Part shown: in pieces, positions 50,941-60,479 of the stretch
Layout: every line of letters starts with the position of its first letter
Numbering within the stretch: position 1 is the stretch's first letter
DNA from: Bacteroidales bacterium
GTDB taxonomy: Bacteria > Bacteroidota > Bacteroidia > Bacteroidales > GCA-2748055
Direction of reading: 5' to 3'
Length of the DNA stretch: 64,000 nucleotides
Assembly: GCA_021738565.1 (NCBI GenBank)
Contig: JAIPBT010000004.1
Coordinates: forward strand, 61,482-125,481
Position numbers and translations under genes: made by a program
The notes under the pieces: model-generated
Database searches by the model: none
The model's input: only the letters and a program-made list of their open reading frames with translations
What the model was told of the DNA's origin: nothing

Positions 50941-51870
50941 CTATTTCCTGTATTTGTCACCAAGGTCTTCCAGCATGCTGATATAACTCCTGTATCGGGA
51001 AAGTCTGATTTTTCCCTGTTCTATTGCTTTCATTACTGCACATTCCGGCTCATTTAGATGCATACAATTGTTGTATTTACATTTTGCACTGAATTTAAAA
51101 ATCTCCGGGAAGAAATGAAACAATTCATCCTTTTCAATATCCACCATACCAAATCCTTTGATCCCCGGTGTATCGATAAGCCGAATGCCGGAGGACAGAA
51201 AAAACATTTCTGCAAAAGTAGTTGCATGCTGACCTGACTTATGATGATCTGATACATCCATGGTCTTTAGTTTAAGGCCGGGATCAAGCATATTGAGCAG
51301 GGTTGTTTTACCCACTCCCGAATTGCCCGCTATCACAGATGTCTTGTTGGTGAGATGTTCCACAATCAAATCAATATTAATCTGATTTTTCAAAGATGCA
51401 TCCAAACATTGATAACCTGTTTGTTCGTATGTTGAGATCAGTTCTTTCATCTCCTGCAATGTAGACTCGTCATAAATATCTGTCTTATTGAACAAGAGCA
51501 ACACCGGTATTCTGAAAGCTTCTGCAGAGACCAGGAACCTGTCAATAAATTCATACATTGTTTTTGGACGGATCAGGGTAATCATAAGAACGGCCTGATC
51601 AATATTTGCAGCGATGAGTTGGTATTCCTTTGATAGTTTGGGAGACCTTCTGATGATATAATTTTTTCTTGTGTGGATCTGTTCGATCACTCCGGTCTGT
51701 TCATTCTGCAAGATCCTGTATATAACAAAATCTCCAACTGCAACAGGATTGGTGGCTCTTATTCCTTTGATCCTGTAGGTGCCTTTAATTTTGCACGGAA
51801 CAACAACTCCTTCCTTATTCTTGATGTAATACCAGCTCCCGGTTGATTTTATGACGATACCTTTTTTCAC
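50941..51870 (-). CDS. rsgA: Ribosome small subunit-dependent GTPase A
   Basis: Circularly permuted GTPase motifs (LLFNKTDI, AGNSGVGKTTLLN, LIDTPGIKGF) and C-terminal zinc site (CKYNNCMHLNEPECAV). Confidence 0.95.
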   Translation of the reverse strand: MKKGIVIKSTGSWYYIKNKEGVVVPCKIKGTYRIKGIRATNPVAVGDFVIYRILQNEQTGVIEQIHTRKNYIIRRSPKLSKEYQLIAANIDQAVLMITLIRPKTMYEFIDRFLVSAEAFRIPVLLLFNKTDIYDESTLQEMKELISTYEQTGYQCLDASLKNQINIDLIVEHLTNKTSVIAGNSGVGKTTLLNMLDPGLKLKTMDVSDHHKSGQHATTFAEMFFLSSGIRLIDTPGIKGFGMVDIEKDELFHFFPEIFKFSAKCKYNNCMHLNEPECAVMKAIEQGKIRLSRYRSYISMLEDLGDKYRK

Positions 51871-52065
51871 ATATTTGTTTTCGCTAAAATACGAAAAAGA
51901 GTTTTATTGGAACCAGCCTCATTTGAAATGTATAAATCCTCCGGGGGAACAATATAGCAGAGGAATAAAAAGCAAAACAGGATAAACACAGATGAAGTAA
52001 TTTTTTTTTTGCCAATATAAACTGGTGATAAATAATGATATATGAACAGTGGGCCTCAGAATCTA

Positions 52066-53145
52066 TTATTCCTGATTAACAGGAGCTGTAAAATTCAACA
52101 GGCGCGACCTGAAATGAATGCCGGAGATGGTACCTTCTTCATCCTTGCTCGCCATCAATTTCGCATCGGTACCTGCAACCCTGTTCAGTTCTTTTAACCC
52201 GTTGCTCGCAATACTGTATAGCAATTCATCATCGTTTTCGATCAACCGGCTGATTCGTTGTATTTGTTGACGAGCCATCTCTTCCAGTGATAGTGATGAG
52301 ATGCTGACCGATGGGGGGTTGACCGGTTCCGGAACAATCCTGTCATATTTTACATTGACATTCTGAAACAAAGGCCTTTCGAGTCCCAGCCGGGCCAATG
52401 TATATGATTCTTCTTTCCTTCTGTCCAGTTCATCAGGAATTTCCTGTTGTTTTCTTTTTTCATTGATCTGCTTTGCCTTTTTTATATCCATGACGGGTAC
52501 AGGAGCCTTATTGTTCCTGATCACTTTCAATGTGGATGATTCCTGTACAGGTAATTTCCCCTTGATACTTTCCTTAGCAGCATTCAATTCCTTTTCCGGC
52601 TCAATGAATGCTGCCATTTCTGTTGGTTTTTCAGTATCCGGATTAATGAATACCACCATCAGAAAAACTGCAGCGGCAGCGGCAACAGGAACCAGGTACC
52701 TCAAATAAATGATTCCTTTTTTACTTTTTTTCAATGCTGATTTCCCGCCATATTTATATTTCCCGGGAATGAGAAATGCTCTTTTAAAAAGTTCAAATTT
52801 AGCAGCTTGTCGTGGATTCAAATCAATGTATGACTCAAATTCTATTTTCTGTACCTCTGTCAGATCTCCTTCAAGGTAAGCAATGCAAAACATTTCAAAA
52901 TTATCAGAAGTAAAGGGATCTTCACTGCCGGGGATTATTTTCCTTAGCTTTTCCTTTCCATCGAAACGGATATCTTCTGCCGGTAGTTTTTGAAGCCTGA
53001 ATGAATCCAGTTCCTTTGTCAGATCAGGATTGAACTTCAGAAATCTATGCAATATCTCCTCTTCTGAAGGAGAAAGCCTGCCCTCCAGGTGATCAAGAAA
53101 ATACTGTTCATAATTATTCCTGTTAATATTCATGGCTGTAAGCAC
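52066..53145 (-). CDS. Anti-sigma-factor-like membrane protein
   Basis: Directly downstream of ECF sigma gene; two related N-terminal segments, single central TM helix (YLVPVAAAAAVFLMVVFI), C-terminal extracytoplasmic part. Confidence 0.65.
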   Translation of the reverse strand: MLTAMNINRNNYEQYFLDHLEGRLSPSEEEILHRFLKFNPDLTKELDSFRLQKLPAEDIRFDGKEKLRKIIPGSEDPFTSDNFEMFCIAYLEGDLTEVQKIEFESYIDLNPRQAAKFELFKRAFLIPGKYKYGGKSALKKSKKGIIYLRYLVPVAAAAAVFLMVVFINPDTEKPTEMAAFIEPEKELNAAKESIKGKLPVQESSTLKVIRNNKAPVPVMDIKKAKQINEKRKQQEIPDELDRRKEESYTLARLGLERPLFQNVNVKYDRIVPEPVNPPSVSISSLSLEEMARQQIQRISRLIENDDELLYSIASNGLKELNRVAGTDAKLMASKDEEGTISGIHFRSRLLNFTAPVNQE

Positions 53146-53147
53146 TA

Positions 53148-53633
53148 TTATATTATGTTCTCTATCCTGACAAGGTAATTTTTCAGGTGCAACCTGCCCC
53201 TGTAAATGTAAACTTTCACCTGCGACTCCTTCAGTCCCGTTACCTCTCCTATTTCCTCATAGGAATATCCCTCATAATCCCTCAGTAATATTACAGTTCG
53301 TTGAATTTCAGGCAGTCTTGACAAAGCCTGTCCCAACAATTCGCCGATATCCGTGTACTGTTCTTCATGCTTGTAGCTGTACTCCTCTGAAATCCCGAAT
53401 TCAGCATGCCTGTTTTCCTTTTTCAACAAATCAAGCATGGTATGATATCCCGCTGTGAAAAGGTATGATTTCACCTTTTTGCTGTCTACATTTTCAATTT
53501 TCATCCAAAGTTTTTCAAATGTTTCCTGTACCACATCATTTGCAAGTTCCTCATTCCTTGAATTCTTCAGAATGAACCTGTACAAATTATCTGCATAGAG
53601 ATCAATCGTTTTGTTGTAATCTTCTACTGTCAT
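53148..53633 (-). CDS. ECF RNA polymerase sigma factor
   Basis: Sigma-70 region 2 (ANDVVQETFEKLWMKIENVDSKKVKSYLFTAGYHTMLDLLKKE) and region 4 (LPEIQRTVILLRDYEGYSYEEIGEVTGLKESQVKVYIYRGR). Confidence 0.94.
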   Translation of the reverse strand: MTVEDYNKTIDLYADNLYRFILKNSRNEELANDVVQETFEKLWMKIENVDSKKVKSYLFTAGYHTMLDLLKKENRHAEFGISEEYSYKHEEQYTDIGELLGQALSRLPEIQRTVILLRDYEGYSYEEIGEVTGLKESQVKVYIYRGRLHLKNYLVRIENII

Positions 53634-53777
53634 ATTCAGCCCGGGAGTTCGTAATTAAGACGGATTAATTTATAAAAAGTTACAGCAGCCAGAGAATATT
53701 TTTATCATTTTTTTTTTAAAAAACTTGACAATGACATATCAATTATTTTATCTTTGAACGAACGTTTAATCATAAAC

Positions 53778-54368
53778 ATGCCGAGAACACCTGCACAATT
53801 CAATAAAATCAGGCAAAAAAGAAAGCTTCAGATCATGAAAACAGCGCTGGATCTTTTTGCAAAGGAAGGTTACGGTCATGTTACCATTGCCATGCTGGCA
53901 GATAATGCCGGGATATCCAGGGGCCTAATGTACAACTATTTCGAAAGCAAAGATCAATTGCTGAAGGAGCTTCTGAACAATGCCATTGAATACATCATGG
54001 AATCCTTTGATCCAAATCAAGATGGCATACTGACCCCGGATGAGTTTGAATTATTTATTCGAAAGACCTTTAAACTAATGCGCGATGAAGGAGATTTCTT
54101 CAGAAAATTTTTCAGCATGATTATACAACCGAATGTTAAGTTATTGCTCAGGGACAGCGCGATGAAAGACCTCATGATTGAATATTTTGAGGTCTTTACC
54201 GCATATTTCAAAAAGCAGGGATTTGAAGATCCGCCCCTTGAAGTATTCAATCTCTCAGTATTGATTGAAGGATTCGGCATCATGATGCTCTTCTATGACG
54301 ACATCAGTCAAATACCGGAATCTCTTTTCAAAAAATTTGAAGAAAGGATCATCGAAAAATACACATAA
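53778..54368 (+). CDS. TetR/AcrR family transcriptional regulator
   Basis: IMKTALDLFAKEGYGHVTIAMLADNAGISRGLMYNYFESKDQLLKELL. Confidence 0.93.
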   Translation: MPRTPAQFNKIRQKRKLQIMKTALDLFAKEGYGHVTIAMLADNAGISRGLMYNYFESKDQLLKELLNNAIEYIMESFDPNQDGILTPDEFELFIRKTFKLMRDEGDFFRKFFSMIIQPNVKLLLRDSAMKDLMIEYFEVFTAYFKKQGFEDPPLEVFNLSVLIEGFGIMMLFYDDISQIPESLFKKFEERIIEKYT

Positions 54369-54374
54369 TTAATT

Positions 54375-55133
54375 ATGAAACACCATACTATAATAGCAGC
54401 ACTACTTGTATTTCTGGGGTCTGTTTCTGTTTCAGCCCAGGACTTAAAAGCAAAAGAGATCATTCAAAAAGCCGACGACAAATTCAACGGTGAAGAGTCG
54501 GGCATATCAGAAATGGCAATGACAATTGTCCGCCCAACCTGGGAAAGAACCGTCGAATTCAAGAGCTGGAGCAAAGGATCTGAAAATTCTCTGACGCTGA
54601 TCACGGCCCCGGCATCAGAAAAGGGACAGACTTTTTTAAAGAGAGGCAATGAAATGTGGAGCTGGAATCCATCCATCAGCCGCTTGATCAAACTGCCTCC
54701 TTCGATGATGTCCCAGGGATGGATGGGGTCTGACTATACCAATGATGATATTTTAAAGGAATCATCGATGGTAAACGATTACATGCATGAATTAACCGGA
54801 GTAGAATCCGTCGACGGGCGTGAATGCTATAAAATCAAGATGACAGCCAAAGAGAATGCAGCAGTAATATGGGGGCATCAGATAAGATGGATAGGCAAAG
54901 AGGATTTTCTTTTTATTAAGGCCGAATTGTATGATGAGGACGGATACCTCATACGTACTGAAACCGGGAAAGAGATTAAAATGATGGATGGTCGCCTGAT
55001 ACCAACCAGAATTGAATTGATCCCTGAGGAGGAAGAGGGGCATAAAACCATTATTCACATTAAAGACATTCAGTTCAATGCTGACATTCCGGATTCCTTC
55101 TTCTCCCAGCAAAACATGAAACGTATCCGCTGA
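54375..55133 (+). CDS. LolA-like outer membrane lipoprotein-sorting protein
   Basis: Signal peptide; AKEIIQKADDKFNGEESGISEMAMTIVRPTWERTVEFKSWSKG; FLKRGNEMWSWNPSISRLIKLPPSMMSQGWMGSDYTNDDIL. Confidence 0.88.
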   Translation: MKHHTIIAALLVFLGSVSVSAQDLKAKEIIQKADDKFNGEESGISEMAMTIVRPTWERTVEFKSWSKGSENSLTLITAPASEKGQTFLKRGNEMWSWNPSISRLIKLPPSMMSQGWMGSDYTNDDILKESSMVNDYMHELTGVESVDGRECYKIKMTAKENAAVIWGHQIRWIGKEDFLFIKAELYDEDGYLIRTETGKEIKMMDGRLIPTRIELIPEEEEGHKTIIHIKDIQFNADIPDSFFSQQNMKRIR

Positions 55134-55186
55134 TTATCAAATATCGGAGATGAAAAGTGAAGCTATTACGGAATTAACATAAGATT

Positions 55187-56602
55187 ATGGAAAATTTAAA
55201 ACTGGCATGGAGAAATTTATGGCGCAACCGGCGCAGAACCATGATAACTGCTGCATCGGTGTTTTTTGCTGTTTTCTTTGCCCTGTTTATGAGGTCACTC
55301 CAACTGGGCTCTTACGATTACATGTACAAAAATGTAATCGAATCATATAGTGGATATATCCAACTTCAGCAAAAAGAATGGTGGGATGAAAAGACCATAG
55401 ACAATAGTTTCGGTTATAATCTTAAATTAGAAGAAAGATTGCTAAGTGATAATAATATTGTCAATACCATCCCACGTCTTGAATCTTTTGCCCTTGCATC
55501 AAGTGGTTCGAATACTAAGGGAGTCATGGTAATGGGCATTGATCCCGAAAAAGAGAGCCTTCTTTCGGATATCAGTAAAAAAGTGGCAAAATACCATCTT
55601 TCCGCTGATGCCATAGCAAAAATACTGGCAAGTAAACAGCTTCCTGAAAAGGCGACCGGAAATTTACCTTTGTTTGAAAACGTTTATTATGATGATGAAA
55701 ACAGGCTCCTGCAGGACCTGGGATTAAATGTCGAAAAAAAAGATTCCTATCTCCCTGTTCTTGCAAGGTACTCAAGAATTGAAGGTGAACAAATAAAAGT
55801 CGGTGAACCCGGTGTTTGGCTTGGACAGGAGCTTGCAAAATACCTGGAAGTGCAACCTGGAGACACCATGGTATTAATGGGTCAGGGTTACCATGGTACT
55901 ACAGCTGCAGGAAAATACCAGATAAAAGGCATCATCAAAATCCCGGCATCTGATATTAGTGGAAGGATCGTTTACCTTCCATATGATGTTGCACAGGAAT
56001 TGTTCCACGCCGAAAACAACCTTACATCACTTATTCTTCATGTCAGGGACAATTCCGACAAAGCCATCGCGGAAACATCACAATGGCTAAGCGAAAAAAT
56101 ACCTGATGAAACCCGAATTATCGACTGGAAGGAAATGAACGATGTAATTATTCAGCAAATGGAGGCAGACAATGTAAGTGGAATGTTCATGATCGGTATT
56201 CTATACATTGTCATAGCATTTGGAATTATAGGGACAGTGCTGATGATGACTGCTGAAAGAAGAAGAGAATTCGGAGTTCTGGTGGCGATCGGTATGCAAA
56301 AAAAGAAACTGGCATCGATCGTTGGTTATGAAATGATGATGATAGGATTACTGGGGGTAATGGCCGGTATAATCATCAGCATACCAATTATCCTATATGG
56401 AGTGAATCACCCCATAGTTTTTAAAGGCGAACTGGCCCATATGATGGAAGAATATGATTTCGAACCCAAGCTGGTTTTTGAAACTGTCAGCTATTATTAT
56501 CTCTGGCAGGCATTTGTAGTGGCCCTAATGGTACTTGTTTCCCTGATCCATCCGGTTCGAAAAATCCTTAGATTAAAAGTAGTAAACGCTTTAAGAGCAT
56601 AA
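55187..56602 (+). CDS. ABC transporter permease, FtsX/LolCE-like (1)
   Basis: LAWRNLWRNRRRTMITAASVFFAVFFALFM; TAERRREFGVLVAIGMQKKKL. Confidence 0.9.
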   Translation: MENLKLAWRNLWRNRRRTMITAASVFFAVFFALFMRSLQLGSYDYMYKNVIESYSGYIQLQQKEWWDEKTIDNSFGYNLKLEERLLSDNNIVNTIPRLESFALASSGSNTKGVMVMGIDPEKESLLSDISKKVAKYHLSADAIAKILASKQLPEKATGNLPLFENVYYDDENRLLQDLGLNVEKKDSYLPVLARYSRIEGEQIKVGEPGVWLGQELAKYLEVQPGDTMVLMGQGYHGTTAAGKYQIKGIIKIPASDISGRIVYLPYDVAQELFHAENNLTSLILHVRDNSDKAIAETSQWLSEKIPDETRIIDWKEMNDVIIQQMEADNVSGMFMIGILYIVIAFGIIGTVLMMTAERRREFGVLVAIGMQKKKLASIVGYEMMMIGLLGVMAGIIISIPIILYGVNHPIVFKGELAHMMEEYDFEPKLVFETVSYYYLWQAFVVALMVLVSLIHPVRKILRLKVVNALRA

Positions 56603-56615
56603 AAATATATAAGAC

Positions 56616-58043
56616 ATGATACTATTGACAGCCTGGAAAAATGTTTGGCGCAACAGGATGCGAAGCCTCGTGGTAATAGCCTCTGTAACCATTGGAATTT
56701 TCGCCGGGATATTTGCTGTCGGACTTATGAATGGCACAATGGAACAGCGTGTTGATGCTGCGCTCAATCAGGAGATCTCCCATGTACATATCAACAAACA
56801 AAATTTCAAAGACAATTATGACATTCAGCTGACATTCAGAAATTCAAGGGATATCAATGAACGAATTAGCAGCATCCCGGGAGTTGAAGCCATCGCCAAC
56901 CGTGTTGTAATCAATGCCATTGCAAATACTGCCGCCAAAAGTACCGGGGTCCAGGTTGCAGGAGTAAATCCGGAGCAGGAAAAAAAGGTTTTTAACCTTC
57001 ATGAAAAGATGATCCCGGGTACAGGTTCCTATTTTGATAAAAAGACACGCTACAACCAGGCATTTATCGGTGAAGATCTCGCAAAGGAATTGAACATCAT
57101 CAGGTACCGCATAGAATCAGCTACCATTGACAGCCTTTCTGAAAGGGGAGTCCCACCTGCCATTCTTGAAAAATTGAAACCTTTTATCGGTAGGCGATTC
57201 CCCGGTCAGAAGGCTTTTTCACGGGAAATGAAAAAAATCCTCTCAGGCAGAGAAATCACCGAATTTGGTCAGATTATACTTGAAGAGGCATGGTCCTTTC
57301 GTGAAAGATCAAAATTAACACTGACTTTTATTAATAAGAATAACATCCAAACGGGAGGCATGTTTCGCATCTGTGGCATCTACGATGTAAAGAACAGCAT
57401 TTTTGAAAAATCCCAGATTTTTGTATTGAATTCTGATTTAAAGCGACTTACAGGGATAGAAAATGACGAATTTCACCTGGCTGTTGTCAAATTATCAAAC
57501 AGGAACAGGACCAACGAAATAACAGAACTGATAGCCTCTGCATTTCCCGACTTCGAAGTAAAGAACTGGAAAGAAATTGCAATCGACCTGGCAATGATGA
57601 CGGGTATGATTGAAAAATTCAATGCAGTGTTTATAATCATTATTCTGGCAGCCCTTTCATTTGGAATTGTGAATACCATGCTGATGGTGGTGCTTGAAAG
57701 AACGAAAGAACTGGGTATGCTCACTGCCATTGGGATGAACAGAAAGAAAGTTTTTACAATGATTATGGCAGAATCCGTATTTCTCTCTCTGGTTGGAGGA
57801 GTTGCCGGCATGATCATCAGCAAACTGATTCTGGCTCTAACCAGGAACAAGGGGATCAATATTGCAAGCGCTGCTGAGGGTTTTGAGGCGATGGGGTTTT
57901 CATCACATATTTACCCCACAATCTCAAATACCTTTTTTGTTACTGTTACCCTGCTGATCATAATTACTGGCATACTTTCATCAATTTATCCTGCAATAAA
58001 AGCACTCAAACTGGATCCGGCAGAGGCACTCAGAACCGAATAA
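56616..58043 (+). CDS. ABC transporter permease, FtsX/LolCE-like (2)
   Basis: LTAWKNVWRNRMRSLVVIASVTIGIFAGIF; LERTKELGMLTAIGMNRKKVF; LDPAEALRTE C-terminus. Confidence 0.91.
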   Translation: MILLTAWKNVWRNRMRSLVVIASVTIGIFAGIFAVGLMNGTMEQRVDAALNQEISHVHINKQNFKDNYDIQLTFRNSRDINERISSIPGVEAIANRVVINAIANTAAKSTGVQVAGVNPEQEKKVFNLHEKMIPGTGSYFDKKTRYNQAFIGEDLAKELNIIRYRIESATIDSLSERGVPPAILEKLKPFIGRRFPGQKAFSREMKKILSGREITEFGQIILEEAWSFRERSKLTLTFINKNNIQTGGMFRICGIYDVKNSIFEKSQIFVLNSDLKRLTGIENDEFHLAVVKLSNRNRTNEITELIASAFPDFEVKNWKEIAIDLAMMTGMIEKFNAVFIIIILAALSFGIVNTMLMVVLERTKELGMLTAIGMNRKKVFTMIMAESVFLSLVGGVAGMIISKLILALTRNKGINIASAAEGFEAMGFSSHIYPTISNTFFVTVTLLIIITGILSSIYPAIKALKLDPAEALRTE

Positions 58044-58066
58044 ATAAAAATCAAAAAATATACATC

Positions 58067-58756
58067 ATGAAAGTCCTGGAATTAAAAAACGCACATAAGA
58101 TCTATAACAGTTCAGAGATTCAGGTTCATGCAGTAAACGGGGTGGACCTGACTTTCGAGGAAGGAGAATTTGCCGCTATAGTAGGACCGTCAGGCTCAGG
58201 CAAAACTACCTTACTGAATATGATTGGAGGACTGGATCATCCGACGAAAGGTCTAATACTGGTTGAAAACACCGATCTGTCCAAATTAAAACCTTCAAAG
58301 CTGATCGATTTCAGAATGCGGAACATCGGGTTCGTTTTTCAATCATATAACCTCATTCCTGTACTGACCGCTGCTGAAAATGTGGAATTCATTATGAATC
58401 TTCAGAAAAAACCAAAGAAAGAGAGGCAAAAGCGTACAGAAGACTTGCTCAATGCTGTGGGCCTTGGAGACAGGATCAACAGCAGACCTTCAAAATTATC
58501 CGGAGGTCAGCAGCAGAGAGTTGCCGTTGCAAGGGCACTGGCATCCAAGCCTAAATTCATCCTGGCAGATGAACCAACTGCCAACCTCGACTCAAAATCT
58601 ACCGAGACTTTGCTTCAAATTATGGAGGAACTGAACAGGGAGGAAAAAATCACTTTTATCTTTTCAACCCATGATGCAAGGGTGGTCAAAAGAGCAAGGA
58701 GGGTGGTCACACTTGAAGATGGAAAAATCCTGAGCGACGAAATCAGCAAAAATTAA
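58067..58756 (+). CDS. ABC transporter ATPase, LolD/MacB-like
   Basis: Walker A GPSGSGKTTLLN, signature LSGGQQQRVAVARAL, Walker B FILADEPTANLD. Confidence 0.96.
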   Translation: MKVLELKNAHKIYNSSEIQVHAVNGVDLTFEEGEFAAIVGPSGSGKTTLLNMIGGLDHPTKGLILVENTDLSKLKPSKLIDFRMRNIGFVFQSYNLIPVLTAAENVEFIMNLQKKPKKERQKRTEDLLNAVGLGDRINSRPSKLSGGQQQRVAVARALASKPKFILADEPTANLDSKSTETLLQIMEELNREEKITFIFSTHDARVVKRARRVVTLEDGKILSDEISKN

Positions 58757-58804
58757 AGAATGTTTTGTGCATGATTATAAACGGGAAATAACAATGCACC
58801 ATAT

Positions 58805-59983
58805 ATGATCTCAAAAAGAACATGTATTCTTTTCGTTTGTACAGGAATCTCATTGTTGCCCCTGAAAAGCCAATCTTTCGTTAGTATTAACGGTTACATA
58901 AACGACATGCAGTCTGTTTACCACGTGGACCAAATTGGGTGGTTGTGGGAAAACCAGGTTCATAACAGACTAAATATCAATGTATATCCTGCTCTGTGGC
59001 TGAATCTATCTTTCCAGGGAAGAACAAGGTTCCAGCAAAACAATCTGTATGGTCAATTCCCCGGATACACAAATAACCTGGGATTGGATCCGGGCTGGTT
59101 TGATCTGACCTGGAGTTTTGACGATGCTTATAACAACAATGCAGGATATATATTTACTACCAGTCTTGACCGGGCATATGCAGAATTCAGCTTTGGAGAT
59201 TTTGTCGGCACCGTTGGGAGACAGCGCATCAACTGGGGACAGACATTCGTGTGGAATCCAAATGACATCTTCAATTCCTATTCATATTTTGATGTTGATT
59301 ACCCTGAAAGACCAGGCAGTGATGCAATAAGACTTCAATATTATACAGGCATGGCCTCAAACATTGAATTAGCGGTAAAACTGGATAGTTCAGGCAGTCT
59401 GACTACAGCAGGTTATTTCCGTTTCAATACCCGGGGCTATGACTTTCAATTTATCGGAGGTGTTTTATCAGCGGAAGATCTTGTGCTGGGAGCAGGATGG
59501 AGTGGTAATATACAAAATGTCTCTTTCAGGGGAGAAACAACCTATTTCAGAGATCTTGAAAATTTTGCCGACACTGCAGGAAATTTCATGGTCTCTGTTG
59601 GTTTGGATTATACCTTCTCCAATTCTTTGTGGCTCCGTGGAGAGTTATTGTATTCAGGGTTTGCAGATAAATTTGATATTTATTCACTAACACATATACT
59701 GGCTGCAGACATGAATGTTAAGAACCTGGGGTTCACAGAGTGGTCGTTGTTTTCAAGTATCTCATACCCGGTCAACCCTCTTTTCAACATTTCAGTTGCC
59801 GGTATCTATTATCCTGAATGGAAAGGTTTTTACCTGGGTCCCTCTTTCGATTATTCGCTGGCAAATAACCTTTCAGCTTCACTAATATTTCAGGGATTTT
59901 CTGCAAAACTGGAAGACCCCTTAGGCAATACAGCTCGTGAAAATACATTTATCGGATATGCCAGGATAAAGTGGAGTTTCTGA
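58805..59983 (+). CDS. Predicted outer-membrane beta-barrel protein
   Basis: Signal-like N-terminus, alternating aromatic beta strands, terminal aromatic residue (YARIKWSF). Confidence 0.7.
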   Translation: MISKRTCILFVCTGISLLPLKSQSFVSINGYINDMQSVYHVDQIGWLWENQVHNRLNINVYPALWLNLSFQGRTRFQQNNLYGQFPGYTNNLGLDPGWFDLTWSFDDAYNNNAGYIFTTSLDRAYAEFSFGDFVGTVGRQRINWGQTFVWNPNDIFNSYSYFDVDYPERPGSDAIRLQYYTGMASNIELAVKLDSSGSLTTAGYFRFNTRGYDFQFIGGVLSAEDLVLGAGWSGNIQNVSFRGETTYFRDLENFADTAGNFMVSVGLDYTFSNSLWLRGELLYSGFADKFDIYSLTHILAADMNVKNLGFTEWSLFSSISYPVNPLFNISVAGIYYPEWKGFYLGPSFDYSLANNLSASLIFQGFSAKLEDPLGNTARENTFIGYARIKWSF

Positions 59984-60003
59984 AAAATTTGTAATTTTCA
60001 GCC

Positions 60004-60456
60004 ATGAGAGCAGTTGTTCAGCGGGTGAAATATGCCCGCATCACAATCAACCATTCGGAAAAAAAGCATATTAGGGATGGAAGCCTGATCTTGCTTGGAA
60101 TTGAAGAAAGTGACAACCTCAATGACATCGAATGGCTGGCCGGAAAAATTGCAAGATTGCGCATATTCAATGATGACGAGAAGAGGATGAACCTTTCTTT
60201 GCTGGACATCAGAGGTGAAGCAATGGTCGTAAGCCAGTTTACACTGCATGCCAGCACCAAAAAAGGCAACAGACCATCCTGGATAAGGTCAGCAAAACCA
60301 GAAGTAGCAGAACCAATCTATGTTGAATTCGTTAAAGTATTAGGATCGCATCTTGAAAATAAGATTGTAACCGGCGATTTTGGTGCCCATATGGAAATCG
60401 AATTGGTAAATGATGGTCCGGTCACTATTTATTTGGATACCAAACAGAAAGAATAA
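60004..60456 (+). CDS. dtd: D-aminoacyl-tRNA deacylase
   Basis: MRAVVQRVKYARI, VVSQFTLHASTKKGNRPSW, LVNDGPVTIYLDT. Confidence 0.95.
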   Translation: MRAVVQRVKYARITINHSEKKHIRDGSLILLGIEESDNLNDIEWLAGKIARLRIFNDDEKRMNLSLLDIRGEAMVVSQFTLHASTKKGNRPSWIRSAKPEVAEPIYVEFVKVLGSHLENKIVTGDFGAHMEIELVNDGPVTIYLDTKQKE

Positions 60457-60479
60457 CAATAAACTGAAATAATTATTCT

